DNA of 59,731 nucleotides, taken from positions 1 to 59,731 of the forward strand of contig DATBAK010000051.1 of NCBI GenBank assembly GCA_036271555.1, given 5' to 3'. Positions 34,601-41,910 of the stretch are shown here, one piece after another (the first letter of the stretch is position 1; each line of letters starts with the position of its first letter). Below the pieces are notes generated by a model. That model did not search any database. It was not told the DNA's origin and worked only from the letters and a program-made list of their open reading frames with translations. The position numbers and the translations under genes were made by a program. The DNA is from Acidimicrobiia bacterium (GTDB lineage Bacteria > Actinomycetota > Acidimicrobiia > IMCC26256 > PALSA-610).

Positions 34601-35028
34601 CGCGTGTCGTCGCCGGCGTCGCGATCCTCGCGACCGCGCTCGTTGCGTGCGGACGCGCGGAAGCCGCTCGACCGATCATCGACAAGGTGCTCGCAGGCGG
34701 CGAGATTCGCTTGCCCGACGACAACATGTGGCTCGGCGGCGTCGCGTTGATCTCGGGCACGGTCGCGAAGATCGGCAGCGTCGAGCAGCGCGCGCTGTTG
34801 CGCCGCGAGCTCGCGCCGTTCGCGGAGCGCTGGTGCATCTTCGGCTCGGGCGGTGCCGCGTTCGGGACCGGCCATCACTGGCTGGGCCGCCTCGCGCGGG
34901 CCGACGGCGACGAGGATGCCGCCCGCCGGCACTTCGAGAGCGCCGCCGCGTTGTCCGATGCCGCCGGCGCCGAGTACTGGGCCGGCGTCGCACGCGACGA
35001 CCTCGGGGCGGTCGTCGAGCACGCATAA
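31657..35028 (+). CDS. SARP/BTAD regulator with AAA ATPase and TPR-like region
   Basis: A 1123-residue transcription regulator of the AfsR type. Residues 1-95: OmpR-like winged-helix DNA-binding domain (LEFSVLGPLRVRWNG ... LIDELW ... VHIAYLRKTL). Residues about 105-250: bacterial transcriptional activator domain (BTAD), ending GIQPNARVRALEDAI. From about residue 270: AAA-type ATPase (FVGRRDELDAI; Walker A GGTAGIGKST at about 304-313; Walker B-like VLILAEDLHW at about 410). The rest, to the C-terminus, consists of helical TPR-like repeats. No C-terminal LuxR HTH is present. The GTG at 31657 follows GAGAAGGG by 9 nt. A short Asp-Ala repeat (DADADADADP at about 76-85) lies between the first two domains. 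The target genes are unknown. Confidence 0.9.
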   Translation: MLEFSVLGPLRVRWNGADVDIARPKSRTVLGLLLARANHTVSTGQLIDELWLHEPPNTAPSAFRVHIAYLRKTLRDADADADADPITGTAGGYRLSAPQESVDALEFEAALAKARTVWNGGRARETVELLEPVLPRRRGPAYDDLRELEPLRDEGVRLDNLWLGAVELLAEAYLELGRPRDACDVLQPLIAADPLRESLTERLMIALYRDGRQADAMRAYSRLREALDVGLGIQPNARVRALEDAIVLQHADLDSIPHDDPRDRFELHEADVFVGRRDELDAIDRAWNQACEQGPRLVLIGGTAGIGKSTLAQQVAQRGAAAGAVVVHGACDPEPASDYEPLPEIVRSLVPLAPPELLESRLLGELGRLAPELADRLPAVRAPADASAGRHRLFAAVDALLAGVSAHSPVLILAEDLHWSGADALALLRHLLRNASGAVMVVATYRDDEIAEDSPLADLLALARSGRPEGLQLRLSGLDTTDLAALVEATASDNLRERALARLSELRDVTRGNPLYAREVLRELAEVREEVSIADVAPDGVRSIVERRLVRVSDSARGALAAASVLGREFSLDLLARTNRMDESDALDAVEEGLLKGLFEEGEELDHFVFSHPLIRNTIYTMTNASRRARLHVAAASALEALPGAHGTARAAELAHHHLAALPLGAPSVAADHARRAGDEAAATFANEEAATWYGRALDLAADAGWDGREKAETLMHRGQCLERAGRRDDARSAFLEAADEARGSDDGDLLADIAIAAMPRYITLDDFFVRLTALVDEALAKCGSDPRRKVRLLSAASACHYYDGNRDDEGYAQQALELARHDSDPEVQAAALAAYRRLLTHDVVRAEERLALSYEFMTLCRTHRIDRLVGLACRGLLVDLLECGQLDEFDEQLVEFASLADAHGLPADLYWVNALRATRALMRAPDAYTEELVNAAQTLGNALQQWEAAGTFVLQSFALRYQQDRLHEMRAGLEAPQPSSPRVVAGVAILATALVACGRAEAARPIIDKVLAGGEIRLPDDNMWLGGVALISGTVAKIGSVEQRALLRRELAPFAERWCIFGSGGAAFGTGHHWLGRLARADGDEDAARRHFESAAALSDAAGAEYWAGVARDDLGAVVEHA

Positions 35029-35082
35029 GGTGTCGCACCCGCGTTTTGCGGGGGATTTGCCGCCGCCGATTACAACCGCGGC

Positions 35083-35472
35083 ATGGCCTCCGATCCCGCC
35101 GACGACGCGCGCCTGCTCTCGTGGCTCGCGCTCCGCGAGCGCGGCGCGTCGGACGCGGTCGTGGGGTGGGCGACGCAGGGGTTGAGCCGGGTGTGTCCGA
35201 TCGTGACGAGTCTGTTGGCGTTCGACCAGCGGCTCGAGCGCGAGGTCGACGCCGAGCTCGAACGTCCGACCGCGGCGCGATCGGTGGAGGAATGGGGCTT
35301 CGCGTTCGCGCAGCGGCTGACGACCGACGCCGACCCGTGGATCTCGTGGGCTGCGCAGGTCGACGCGGGCACGCTGGAGGTCGAGGAGTCCCGCCGCCGC
35401 GTCGACCCGTCGTGCCCCGGCGATCCGGTGCAGGCGATCCTGCTCATCACGTCGGGCGCCGACCCGAGATGA
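35083..35472 (+). CDS. Small protein of unknown function after the SARP gene
   Basis: A 129-residue protein with no recognisable family. It is predicted to be mostly helical (LLSWLALRERGASDAVVGWATQGL, TSLLAFDQRLEREVDAELE, SVEEWGFAFAQRL) and ends with a short hydrophobic strand (VQAILLITSG). There is no signal peptide or membrane segment. The ATG at 35083 lies 6 nt after TACAAC, a possible -10, so it may be leaderless. It is 54 nt after the SARP-type regulator and could be its target or co-regulated partner. Codon use looks like that of its neighbours. Confidence 0.55.
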   Translation: MASDPADDARLLSWLALRERGASDAVVGWATQGLSRVCPIVTSLLAFDQRLEREVDAELERPTAARSVEEWGFAFAQRLTTDADPWISWAAQVDAGTLEVEESRRRVDPSCPGDPVQAILLITSGADPR

Positions 35473-35538
35473 CGCAGCCGTTCCCGCCGGAGCGCGCGAG
35501 CGGAGCGAGCGGCGCGGCCTCGACTGCGGGCTGAGGCG
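35473..35538. repeat. Short gap carrying a GCGAGCGGAGCGAGC repeat copy
   Basis: The 66-nt gap between the small gene and the converging aldose epimerase gene holds one copy of the dispersed GCGAGCGnAGCGAGC repeat (about 35495-35512). A second copy at 35548-35568 lies inside the last codons of the epimerase gene. Confidence 0.6.
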
Positions 35539-36498
35539 TCAGGCGCGGCGAGCGGAGCGAGCGCGACCAGAAGCACCGATCCCCCAACGCGCGGTCCAGG
35601 TCTCGCCGGGTTCGAGCACGAGGAGACCGTCGCCGCTGCGGAAGGCGTCGGGCGCGCAGGTCATCGGCTCGACCGCGAGGCCCATGCGGCGCTTGTGCGC
35701 ATCGGGCAACGCGTCGCCCGTGAAGATCATCAGGTAACCGAACCCCTCGTCGCACCACATCGAGACCGCGTCGCCGGTCGCCCGATCGCGCAGCGTCACG
35801 GTCGCGCGGCCTTCGGCACCGCGCGCGAGCTCGGTGAAGGCGGTGTCCATGCGCGTGGCGCCGATCGCGCGGGGCGAACGGAAGTCGAAGGCGGTGCCGT
35901 CGACCGGCTCGCGCCCGGTCGGGATCTGGTCCGCGTCCGCCAAGTAGTGCGACGACGCGGGTGATTCGAGCTCCAGGTCGTCGATGTGCGACGGGTCGAG
36001 CCGCAGGTAGGGGTGGAAGCCCGCGCCGAACGGGCACCGCTCGGTACCGAGGTTCTTCGCGTCGACCCGCACCTCGAGCCCGTCGTCGCCGAGCCCGTAT
36101 TCGAGCGTGAACGCGACCGTGAACTCGTAGCCGGGCTGTGGGAGCAGCGTGTGCGTGAGCGTGACGCGGTCGTCGGCCCGCGCGGAGACCGTCCAGCGGG
36201 ACCAGCGCACGAGCCCGTGGATCGCGTTGTGCTTCTGCGGCTCGTTCCACGGGAGCTGGTGGTCGACGTCACCGAAGCGGTACGCGCCGCTCGCGATGCG
36301 GTTCGGCCAGGGGAGCAGCACCTGGCCCCGGCTGCCGCTGCACATCTCCTCGACCTCGAAGCCGTCGAGGCGCGGGCGGCCACCGACGGTGTAGCTGCGC
36401 AGGGTCGCACCGAGCTCCGTGACGATCGCGCGCTGGTCGCCGCGCACGAGCTCGAGCTGTTGGCCGGTCGGAGCTGGTGCGCGGTCAGCGCGCGACAT
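35539..36498 (-). CDS. Aldose 1-epimerase family protein
   Basis: A 319-residue galactose mutarotase-like enzyme. The substrate-binding GxVLLPWPNRI (about residues 60-70), NAIHGLV (about 90-96), the catalytic histidine in FGAGFHPYLRL (about 165) and the catalytic glutamate in GLAVEPMT (about 278) are all present. It interconverts anomers of hexoses or hexose-6-phosphates. The last residues (GRARSARRA) are encoded by a copy of the dispersed repeat, so the C-terminus seems to have been extended by repeat DNA. The gene stands alone and leftward, with 139 nt before the divergent DUF35 operon. Confidence 0.92.
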   Translation of the reverse strand: MSRADRAPAPTGQQLELVRGDQRAIVTELGATLRSYTVGGRPRLDGFEVEEMCSGSRGQVLLPWPNRIASGAYRFGDVDHQLPWNEPQKHNAIHGLVRWSRWTVSARADDRVTLTHTLLPQPGYEFTVAFTLEYGLGDDGLEVRVDAKNLGTERCPFGAGFHPYLRLDPSHIDDLELESPASSHYLADADQIPTGREPVDGTAFDFRSPRAIGATRMDTAFTELARGAEGRATVTLRDRATGDAVSMWCDEGFGYLMIFTGDALPDAHKRRMGLAVEPMTCAPDAFRSGDGLLVLEPGETWTARWGIGASGRARSARRA

Positions 36499-36637
36499 GG
36501 AAGTCCCGTGCCGGGCGGAGCGAGCATGCGACCGGGGGTCTCGGATTCGACATCCGTGCAGTCTGTATCCGCGTCTGGACGAGTGATGCAACCTCCTGGC
36601 ACGATCCGCCGGACGTCGACGAACGGGAGCGCACGCG

Positions 36638-37615
36638 TTGGCACGAACCATCGAGAGCACCATCCGGTTCCCGTACAAGCGGTCGCTCGGGCCCGTGCTC
36701 GGCGCGTTCATGACCGCGTTGACCGAGAAACGCTTCATCGGCATCCGCAGCGGCGCGCGCGTGATCGTGCCGCCGCTCGAATGGGATCCCGACACGGGCG
36801 CGACACTCGAGCACGACTTCGTCGACGTCGGTCCCGCGGGAACGGTCGTCAGCTGGACGTGGGTCGCGAAGCCGTCGTCGCAGCATCCGATCGACCATCC
36901 GTTCGCGTTCGCGTTGGTGAAGCTCGACGGTGCCGACACCGCGCTCTTCCACGCAGTCGACGCGGGATCGCCGGACGCGATGTCGACGGGGATGCGCGTC
37001 GCGCCCCGTTGGAAGGCGGAGCGGCACGGTCACATCACCGACGTCGACGCGTTCGTCCCCGGTGAGGCAGCGACGGTCGTGGCCGGCGACGAATCCGCGC
37101 CGGGCGAACCGGTGACGATGATGGAGTACAACGCCTCGATCACGTACAACACCCCGGTCACCGCGAACGTCGAGCGTTCCGAGCGCGCGACGGAGGAAGG
37201 GCGCTTCCTCGGCCTGCGCTGCCCGGTATGCGGACGCACCTACACGGGCGGGAAGGGCTACTGCCCGGTCGACGCGGTGGAGCTGACCGCCGAGCACGAG
37301 GTCGACCTCCCGCAGCGCGGGACCGTGAGCAACTACACGATCGTCACGCCCATCCAGTACCCGGGGCAGACCGAGACCGAGCCGTTCGCGCGCGTGCACG
37401 TGTGGCTCGACGACACCGACGTCGTGCTCGGTTACCAGGCGCTGCTCGACACGCCCAACGACGACGTGCGCATCGGCATGCGCGTCGCCGCGATGTGGGC
37501 GACGGACGCGGAGAAGCAAGACCTCGATCCGCGTGCCGAGGGCAACCTGGTCGGCTGGATGCCGACCGGTGAAGCCGACAGCACCGACCCCGACCTCGTG
37601 AACAGGATCTGCTGA
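36638..37615 (+). CDS. Duplicated DUF35 (Zn-ribbon/OB-fold) protein
   Basis: A 325-residue protein with two DUF35-like units. In the first (about residues 18-150) the zinc-ribbon cysteines are missing (IRSGARVIVPPLEWDPDTG). The second (about 185-300) keeps a ribbon RCPVCGRTYTGGKGYCPVD with the fourth cysteine replaced by Asp, followed by an OB fold (GTVSNYTIVTPIQYPGQ). DUF35 proteins bind thiolases or aldolases (BbsA, ChsH2 and archaeal acetoacetyl-CoA thiolase complexes) and shuttle acyl-CoA. The TTG at 36638, 9 nt after GGGAG, is used as the start. The stop overlaps the ATG of the first thiolase-like gene, so the three genes form a complex-encoding operon. Confidence 0.88.
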   Translation: MARTIESTIRFPYKRSLGPVLGAFMTALTEKRFIGIRSGARVIVPPLEWDPDTGATLEHDFVDVGPAGTVVSWTWVAKPSSQHPIDHPFAFALVKLDGADTALFHAVDAGSPDAMSTGMRVAPRWKAERHGHITDVDAFVPGEAATVVAGDESAPGEPVTMMEYNASITYNTPVTANVERSERATEEGRFLGLRCPVCGRTYTGGKGYCPVDAVELTAEHEVDLPQRGTVSNYTIVTPIQYPGQTETEPFARVHVWLDDTDVVLGYQALLDTPNDDVRIGMRVAAMWATDAEKQDLDPRAEGNLVGWMPTGEADSTDPDLVNRIC

Positions 37616-38688
37616 TGGCCGCGAACGGACGCAGCTCCGACGACATCGCGATCGTCGGATGGTCGATCTCGCCGATGGTGCGCAACACCGACAAGACCGA
37701 GGTGCAGATGCTCCTCGAGGTCATCACTGGGGCGGTCGAGGACGCGGGTATCACGCGTGCCGACGTCGACTTCACCTGCGCGGGCAGCTGCGACTACGTC
37801 GCCGGTCAGGCGTTCTCCTTCGTGCAGAACATCGACGCGCTCGGCGCGTGGCCGCCGAAGCGCGACTCGCACGTCGAGATGGACGGTGCGTGGGCGCTGT
37901 ACGAAGCGTGGGTTCGGTTGCTGCTCGGCGATATCGACGTCGCGCTCGCGATGGGATCGGGCCGGTCGTCGACCGCGGACCCGGGACTCATCTATCCGAT
38001 GGAGATGGACCCGTACTACCTCGCGCCATTGGGCGCGGACGCGTCGAGCTTCGCGGCGATCCAGGCGCGCGCGTTGCTCGACGCCGGCAAGGTGAGCGAA
38101 CGGCAGATGGCGGAGGTCGCGGCCCGCTGCCGGCGCGACGCGCAGCAGAGCGACTACGCGCAGGTCGCGGGTGACTTCGACGTCGACGCGTTGCTCGCCG
38201 AGCCGTACGTGCGCTCGCCGCTGCGCAAGCACGACCTTCCGCCGATCACCGACGGCGCCTGCGCGGTCGTGATCGCACGCGCCGACAAGGCACGCGAGAT
38301 GTGCGAGCGCCCGATCTGGATCACGGGCTTCTCGCACGCGACCGAACTGCACAACCCGGGCATGCGTGACCTCACGTCGTCGCGTTCGTCGACGCTCGCG
38401 GCGAAGGCCGCGGGGGTCGAGGAGGCGCCGATCGAGGTCGCCGAGATCCAGTCCGCGTACACGCACGAGGAGCCGGTGCTCGTGAGCGCGCTCGGCGTCG
38501 GCGACGCGGCGATCAACCCGTCGGGCGGCCCGCTCGCGGCCAACCCGATCATGGCGACGGGACTCGTGCGGGTCGCCGAAGCGGCGCGCCAGATCCGCGA
38601 CCTCGGCAAACAGCGCACGCTCGCGCACTCGACGTCGGGACCGTGTCTGCAGCAGAACCTGGTCTGCGTCTTGGGAGGGAACGGCTGA
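37615..38688 (+). CDS. Thiolase-like protein (lipid-transfer type), subunit 1
   Basis: A 357-residue thiolase-fold protein. The first half has DIAIVGWSISPMVR and the Asp-rich dimer region; the second half has PPITDGACAVVIA (about residue 210) and INPSGGPLAANPIMATGL (about 300-317). The classic nucleophilic cysteine position reads VEMDGAWALYEAW and the GHP histidine is Asn (ANPIMATG), so the ordinary thiolase chemistry is unlikely; Ltp2-type retro-aldolases lack the same residues. The enzyme may cleave a beta-hydroxyacyl-CoA together with the DUF35 subunit or act as a structural partner. It begins 1 nt before the stop of the DUF35 gene ends. Confidence 0.87.
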   Translation: MAANGRSSDDIAIVGWSISPMVRNTDKTEVQMLLEVITGAVEDAGITRADVDFTCAGSCDYVAGQAFSFVQNIDALGAWPPKRDSHVEMDGAWALYEAWVRLLLGDIDVALAMGSGRSSTADPGLIYPMEMDPYYLAPLGADASSFAAIQARALLDAGKVSERQMAEVAARCRRDAQQSDYAQVAGDFDVDALLAEPYVRSPLRKHDLPPITDGACAVVIARADKAREMCERPIWITGFSHATELHNPGMRDLTSSRSSTLAAKAAGVEEAPIEVAEIQSAYTHEEPVLVSALGVGDAAINPSGGPLAANPIMATGLVRVAEAARQIRDLGKQRTLAHSTSGPCLQQNLVCVLGGNG

Positions 38689-39857
38689 TGGCCCACCAAG
38701 CGTGCGCGATCGTCGGTGTCGGTCAGACCGAGCACAAGACGCGCCGGTGGGACGTTTCGCTCGGCGGGCTCGTGCGCGAGGCCGCGCTGCGCGCGCTCGA
38801 CGACGCGCAGATGACGTGGAGCGACATCGACGCGGTCGTCGTCGGCAAGGCCCCCGATCTCTTCGAGGGCATCATGAAGCCCGAGCTGTACCTGTCCGAC
38901 GCGCTCGGCGCGACGGGCAAGCCGATGTTCCGTGTGCACACCGCGGGCTCGGTTGGAGGGACGACCGGCATCGTCGCGTCGCACCTCGTCGAGACCGGCC
39001 GCCACACGCGTGTGCTCGCGGTCGGGCTGCAGAAGCAGTCGGAGGGCAACGCGCAGTTCGCGCTCGGCTCCGGCCGCGGCGCGTCGCTCGGCGCGGGCGG
39101 CGCGTTCGCACCGTTCATGCGCGGGTACATCGCGCGCACCGGCGCGCCGATGGACATCGGTCCGATGGTCGCGGTGAAGGACCGGCTCAACGCGCTCAAG
39201 AACCCGTACGCGCACCTGAAGCTCGCCGACATCACGATCGAGAAGGTGAAGGCGTCGCCGATGATGTGGGACCCGGTGCGCTACCTCGAGTCGTGCCCGT
39301 CGTCCGACGGTGCGTGCGCGGTCGTGCTCACCGATCGCGACGGCGGTGAGGCCGCGGCGCGCGCCGGACGGCCGCCGGCGTGGATCCTCGGCTCGGCCGT
39401 GCGTTCCGAGCCGTACGCGTTCCCGGGCCGCGATCCGGTGCGTCCGCAAGGCGCGGTCGACTGTGCGTGGGACGTGTACGGGCAGGCGGGCATCACCGAT
39501 CCGCGGCACCAGATCGACTGCGCGGAGCTGTACGTGCCGTTCAGTTGGTACGAGCCGATGTGGCTCGAAGCGCACGACATCGCGGAGCCGTCGGAAGGCT
39601 GGAAGATGGTCGAGCGCGGCGACACCGCGCTCGACGGATCGTTCCCGGTGAACATGTCGGGCGGTGTGCTGTCGTCGAACCCGATCGGCGCATCGGGACT
39701 GCTGCGATTCTCGGAGGCCGCGCTGCAAGTGCGCGGCATGGCCGGCGAGCACCAGGTCGACGGCGCCAAGGTCGCGCTCGCGCAGGCCTACGGCGCGTCG
39801 GCGCAGTACTTCTCGATGTGGATCGTCGCGAGCTCGTTGGATCCGTTCGGGAGCTGA
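38688..39857 (+). CDS. Thiolase-like protein (lipid-transfer type), subunit 2
   Basis: A 389-residue thiolase-fold protein, the third gene of the DUF35 operon. The start at ATG 38688 follows GGGAGGG at 9 nt and overlaps the stop of subunit 1. The N-terminus reads HQACAIVGVGQTEHKTRR; the region of the catalytic cysteine is RVHTAGSVGGTTGIVASHL, where the cysteine is absent, and the His motif is VLSSNPIGASGLLR, again with Asn for His. Both subunits thus lack Cys and His, which argues for an aldolase-type or structural role rather than thiolysis. A terminator-like hairpin follows at 39886-39902. Substrate candidates are steroid side chains or other branched acyl-CoAs; this is an inference from the family. 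Confidence 0.87.
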   Translation: MAHQACAIVGVGQTEHKTRRWDVSLGGLVREAALRALDDAQMTWSDIDAVVVGKAPDLFEGIMKPELYLSDALGATGKPMFRVHTAGSVGGTTGIVASHLVETGRHTRVLAVGLQKQSEGNAQFALGSGRGASLGAGGAFAPFMRGYIARTGAPMDIGPMVAVKDRLNALKNPYAHLKLADITIEKVKASPMMWDPVRYLESCPSSDGACAVVLTDRDGGEAAARAGRPPAWILGSAVRSEPYAFPGRDPVRPQGAVDCAWDVYGQAGITDPRHQIDCAELYVPFSWYEPMWLEAHDIAEPSEGWKMVERGDTALDGSFPVNMSGGVLSSNPIGASGLLRFSEAALQVRGMAGEHQVDGAKVALAQAYGASAQYFSMWIVASSLDPFGS

Positions 39858-39869
39858 TCGGGTCTCCAT

Positions 39870-39932
39870 GGTCACGCTCGCTGCGGGCCGGGATACCCGG
39901 CCGCGGGCGCTCGCCGCTCCTGACGCCTCGGT
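39870..39932. repeat. Dispersed repeat copy with inserted hairpin, terminator-like
   Basis: The complement of this stretch resembles 35534-35568: GTCAGG-GCGGCGAGCG and AGCGAGCG-GACC. Here the two halves are separated by about 23 nt that hold a perfect hairpin, GGCCGGG (39886-39892), ATA, CCCGGCC (39896-39902). The hairpin lies 29 nt after the thiolase stop and could act as a terminator, although no T-run follows. Confidence 0.6.
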
Positions 39933-39957
39933 CCCCGAGCGAAGACGCGCGCTCGCA

Positions 39958-39963
39958 TAGGGT
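39958..39963 (+). promoter_or_regulatory. -10 hexamer TAGGGT for leaderless DUF3097 mRNA
   Basis: TAGGGT ends 7 nt before the ATG at 39971, with no ribosome-binding site between. The same spacing is seen before the dehydrogenase at 48678 (TAGGCT). This is the arrangement of leaderless actinobacterial transcripts. Confidence 0.5.
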
Positions 39964-39970
39964 CGGCCGA

Positions 39971-40810
39971 ATGGCGAAACGCCCTGGCATCCTCGCGGGG
40001 CCCGTCGCGGGCAAGGAGCGCATCGCCGCGGTGTACCCACCGCATCCCGCGCAACCGGGGACGCGGCTCGTCCACCGCGCGTCCGGTTTCGCGGGCGCGC
40101 TCGTGCGCGTCGACGACGACAAGGTGCTGCTGCGCGGCGACCTCGGCGTCGAGCGCCGGTTCCGGAACGACCCGGGCACGTTCTCGGTCGACGGCATCGC
40201 GGTACGACTCGTCGCGCCGGAGCCGGTGAGCGACGACGGCCCGCCGCACTTGCGCGTGTCGAAGACCGAGAAGACCGCGTCGGGGAGCCGCGTCGTGCAC
40301 GGCGCGAAGGCGCGGGTCGCGCGCGCGAGCCGCATCCTCGTCGAAGGCATCCACGACGCGGAGCTGGTCGAGAAGGTGTGGGGCGACGACCTGCGGCTCG
40401 AAGGCGTGGTCGTCGAACGGCTCGACGGCATCGACCACCTCGCCGACGTGATCCGAGAGCTGAAACCCGCGCGTGGTCGCCGGCTCGGCGTCCTCGTCGA
40501 TCATCTCGTGACCGGCAGCAAGGAAGCGCGCCTCGCGACCGAGGTTCGCCACCCGCACGTGATGGTGACGGGGACGCCCTACGTCGACGTGTGGGAGGCC
40601 GTGCGGCCCAAGGCCGTGGGCATCGCCGCGTGGCCGGTGGTCGAGCGCGGCCGCGACTGGAAGACCGGTGTGTGCGCGCAGCTCGAAGTGGGCGCGCCGC
40701 CGGCGTTCTGGCGGCGGATCCTCGCGAGCGTGGAGTCGTGGCGCGACCTCGAGCAGCCACTCGTGCGCGCGGTCGAGCAGCTCATCGACTTCGTGACCGA
40801 ACCCGCGTAG
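39971..40810 (+). CDS. DUF3097 protein
   Basis: A 279-residue protein of the DUF3097 family, which is confined to actinobacteria as far as I know. Conserved segments are PGTRLVHRASGFAGALVRV (about residues 33-51), RILVEGIHDAELVEKVWGDDL (about 121-141), RRLGVLVDHLVTGSKEARLA (about 173-192), HVMVTGTPYVDVWEAV and the C-terminal WRDLEQPLVRAVEQLIDFV. The central part has a Toprim-like look (VEGIHDAEL, then GVLVDHLV with an acidic residue), suggesting a nucleic-acid-related role, but this has not been shown to my knowledge. Probably a leaderless transcript. Confidence 0.85.
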   Translation: MAKRPGILAGPVAGKERIAAVYPPHPAQPGTRLVHRASGFAGALVRVDDDKVLLRGDLGVERRFRNDPGTFSVDGIAVRLVAPEPVSDDGPPHLRVSKTEKTASGSRVVHGAKARVARASRILVEGIHDAELVEKVWGDDLRLEGVVVERLDGIDHLADVIRELKPARGRRLGVLVDHLVTGSKEARLATEVRHPHVMVTGTPYVDVWEAVRPKAVGIAAWPVVERGRDWKTGVCAQLEVGAPPAFWRRILASVESWRDLEQPLVRAVEQLIDFVTEPA

Positions 40811-40858
40811 CCTTTCCGCATTCAGGCGCTCCCGGAGCGCGGTGGGGAAGGGGTGGGG

Positions 40859-41353
40859 ATGATCCTGTTCGAGTCGGGCGGGATCGTCGCCCTCGCGCTG
40901 CTCCTCTTCTGGGTGTGGGCGCTGTTCGATTGCGTCGCGACCGACGCCGCGCTCTGCCGCAACCTGCCGAAGGGCGTGTGGATCATCATCGTGCTGATCC
41001 TCCCGGACATCGGCTCGTTGCTCTGGCTGTTGCTCGGACGACCGGAACGCGCGCACTGGCGACCGGGCTCGACCGACTACAGCAAGCCGCGCCGGCCGAT
41101 CGGCGTCGAGGACCATCCGCGCTACCGCGCGATCGCGGGCGTCACCGATCGCCAGTCGGCCGAGCTCGATGCGCGGCTCGACGAATGGGAGCAGCAACAG
41201 CGCGCGATCGCGCGGCCCACGAAGGACGCGACGGAGCCGACCGATCTCGACGCGTGGGAGGCGGACCTGAACCGGCGTGAGCTCGAGCTCCGCGCGCGCG
41301 AGCTCGAGGCGCGTGAGCGCGACATCGAGACGCGCGAGCACGACGACGGCTGA
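40859..41353 (+). CDS. PLDc_N-type small membrane protein
   Basis: A protein of about 164 residues. Two transmembrane helices occupy residues about 6-22 and 38-58, with WVWALFDCVATDAA between and the LPDIGSLLWLLLGRPE ending typical of the phospholipase D nuclease N-terminal (PLDc_N) membrane domain. The C-terminal half is a strongly charged helix (LNRRELELRARELEARERDIE) likely to form a coiled coil. The ATG at 40859 is chosen over the GTG at 40853 because GAAGGGG lies upstream at a better distance. These proteins are common in actinobacteria; their function is unknown. It follows DUF3097 by 48 nt. Confidence 0.8.
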   Translation: MILFESGGIVALALLLFWVWALFDCVATDAALCRNLPKGVWIIIVLILPDIGSLLWLLLGRPERAHWRPGSTDYSKPRRPIGVEDHPRYRAIAGVTDRQSAELDARLDEWEQQQRAIARPTKDATEPTDLDAWEADLNRRELELRARELEARERDIETREHDDG

Positions 41354-41431
41354 AGGATCGATCCGGCCGCTGACGGCTTCGTGACGGTCACGAGCCTGAC
41401 TCGACCGGCCGGCGCTAGCGTCACGCCTTCC

Positions 41432-41800
41432 ATGTCTCGTATACGACGGCTCTCGTGGCTGTTGTTGCTCGCGACCTTGGTGCTCGGCGGGTCGGGGCAC
41501 GGCGGCGGCGGTCTGCTCGCGTCGCGCGCGGCTTCCCTGCGAAGCGATTCCGCGCCGACGGCGACGCGCTCGCGTGATGTCTTGCGCCGCCCGGAGCCGC
41601 ACGCCGACTACATCGCCGCCGCGCGGCGCAACGACCGCGACCGCGCCAACGGTGCCGCCGCCGGGCGTTTTGCTGCAAACCGTGCGGTCGCACTGGAGAC
41701 GGCTCGCTCGGTCGAATCGAATGGGAGTCGGCGCGGCGGCACGGCGTCGACCGTCGGCTCGCGCGCCCCTCCGACGCTCACGTCGACCTTCCTGCGCTGA
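41432..41800 (+). CDS. Possible small secreted protein
   Basis: A candidate of 122 residues with an N-terminal signal-like stretch (SRIRRLSWLLLLATLVLGG), a short Gly-rich part (GHGGGG) and an Arg/Ala-rich low-complexity remainder. A TAGCGT -10-like hexamer lies at 41416-41421, giving an almost leaderless start. I do not recognise any family and codon evidence is weak, so it may be spurious; only the hydrophobic N-terminus speaks for it. If it is not a gene, the stretch from 41354 to 41910 is an empty gap. Confidence 0.35.
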   Translation: MSRIRRLSWLLLLATLVLGGSGHGGGGLLASRAASLRSDSAPTATRSRDVLRRPEPHADYIAAARRNDRDRANGAAAGRFAANRAVALETARSVESNGSRRGGTASTVGSRAPPTLTSTFLR

Positions 41801-41910
41801 CGGCGTCGCCCTGATTCGAGGGGTGCCGCCGCGCGCGCCCGTCTCGATCGCGCCGTGCGCCCTTCGTGGGCGCGTGCCCGGCGCGTGCGACCTCGCGAAG
41901 GAGAGCCGTC

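Noticed and set aside
31105-35022. A 1305-codon open frame on the minus strand opposite the SARP regulator
   Set aside because: It is antisense to a gene with clear domains, the product is Arg/Glu-rich with no domain, and long open frames in other registers are usual at this GC content.
39886-39902. Strong intrinsic terminator
   Set aside because: The hairpin is perfect but has no T-run, so I keep it only as terminator-like within a repeat.
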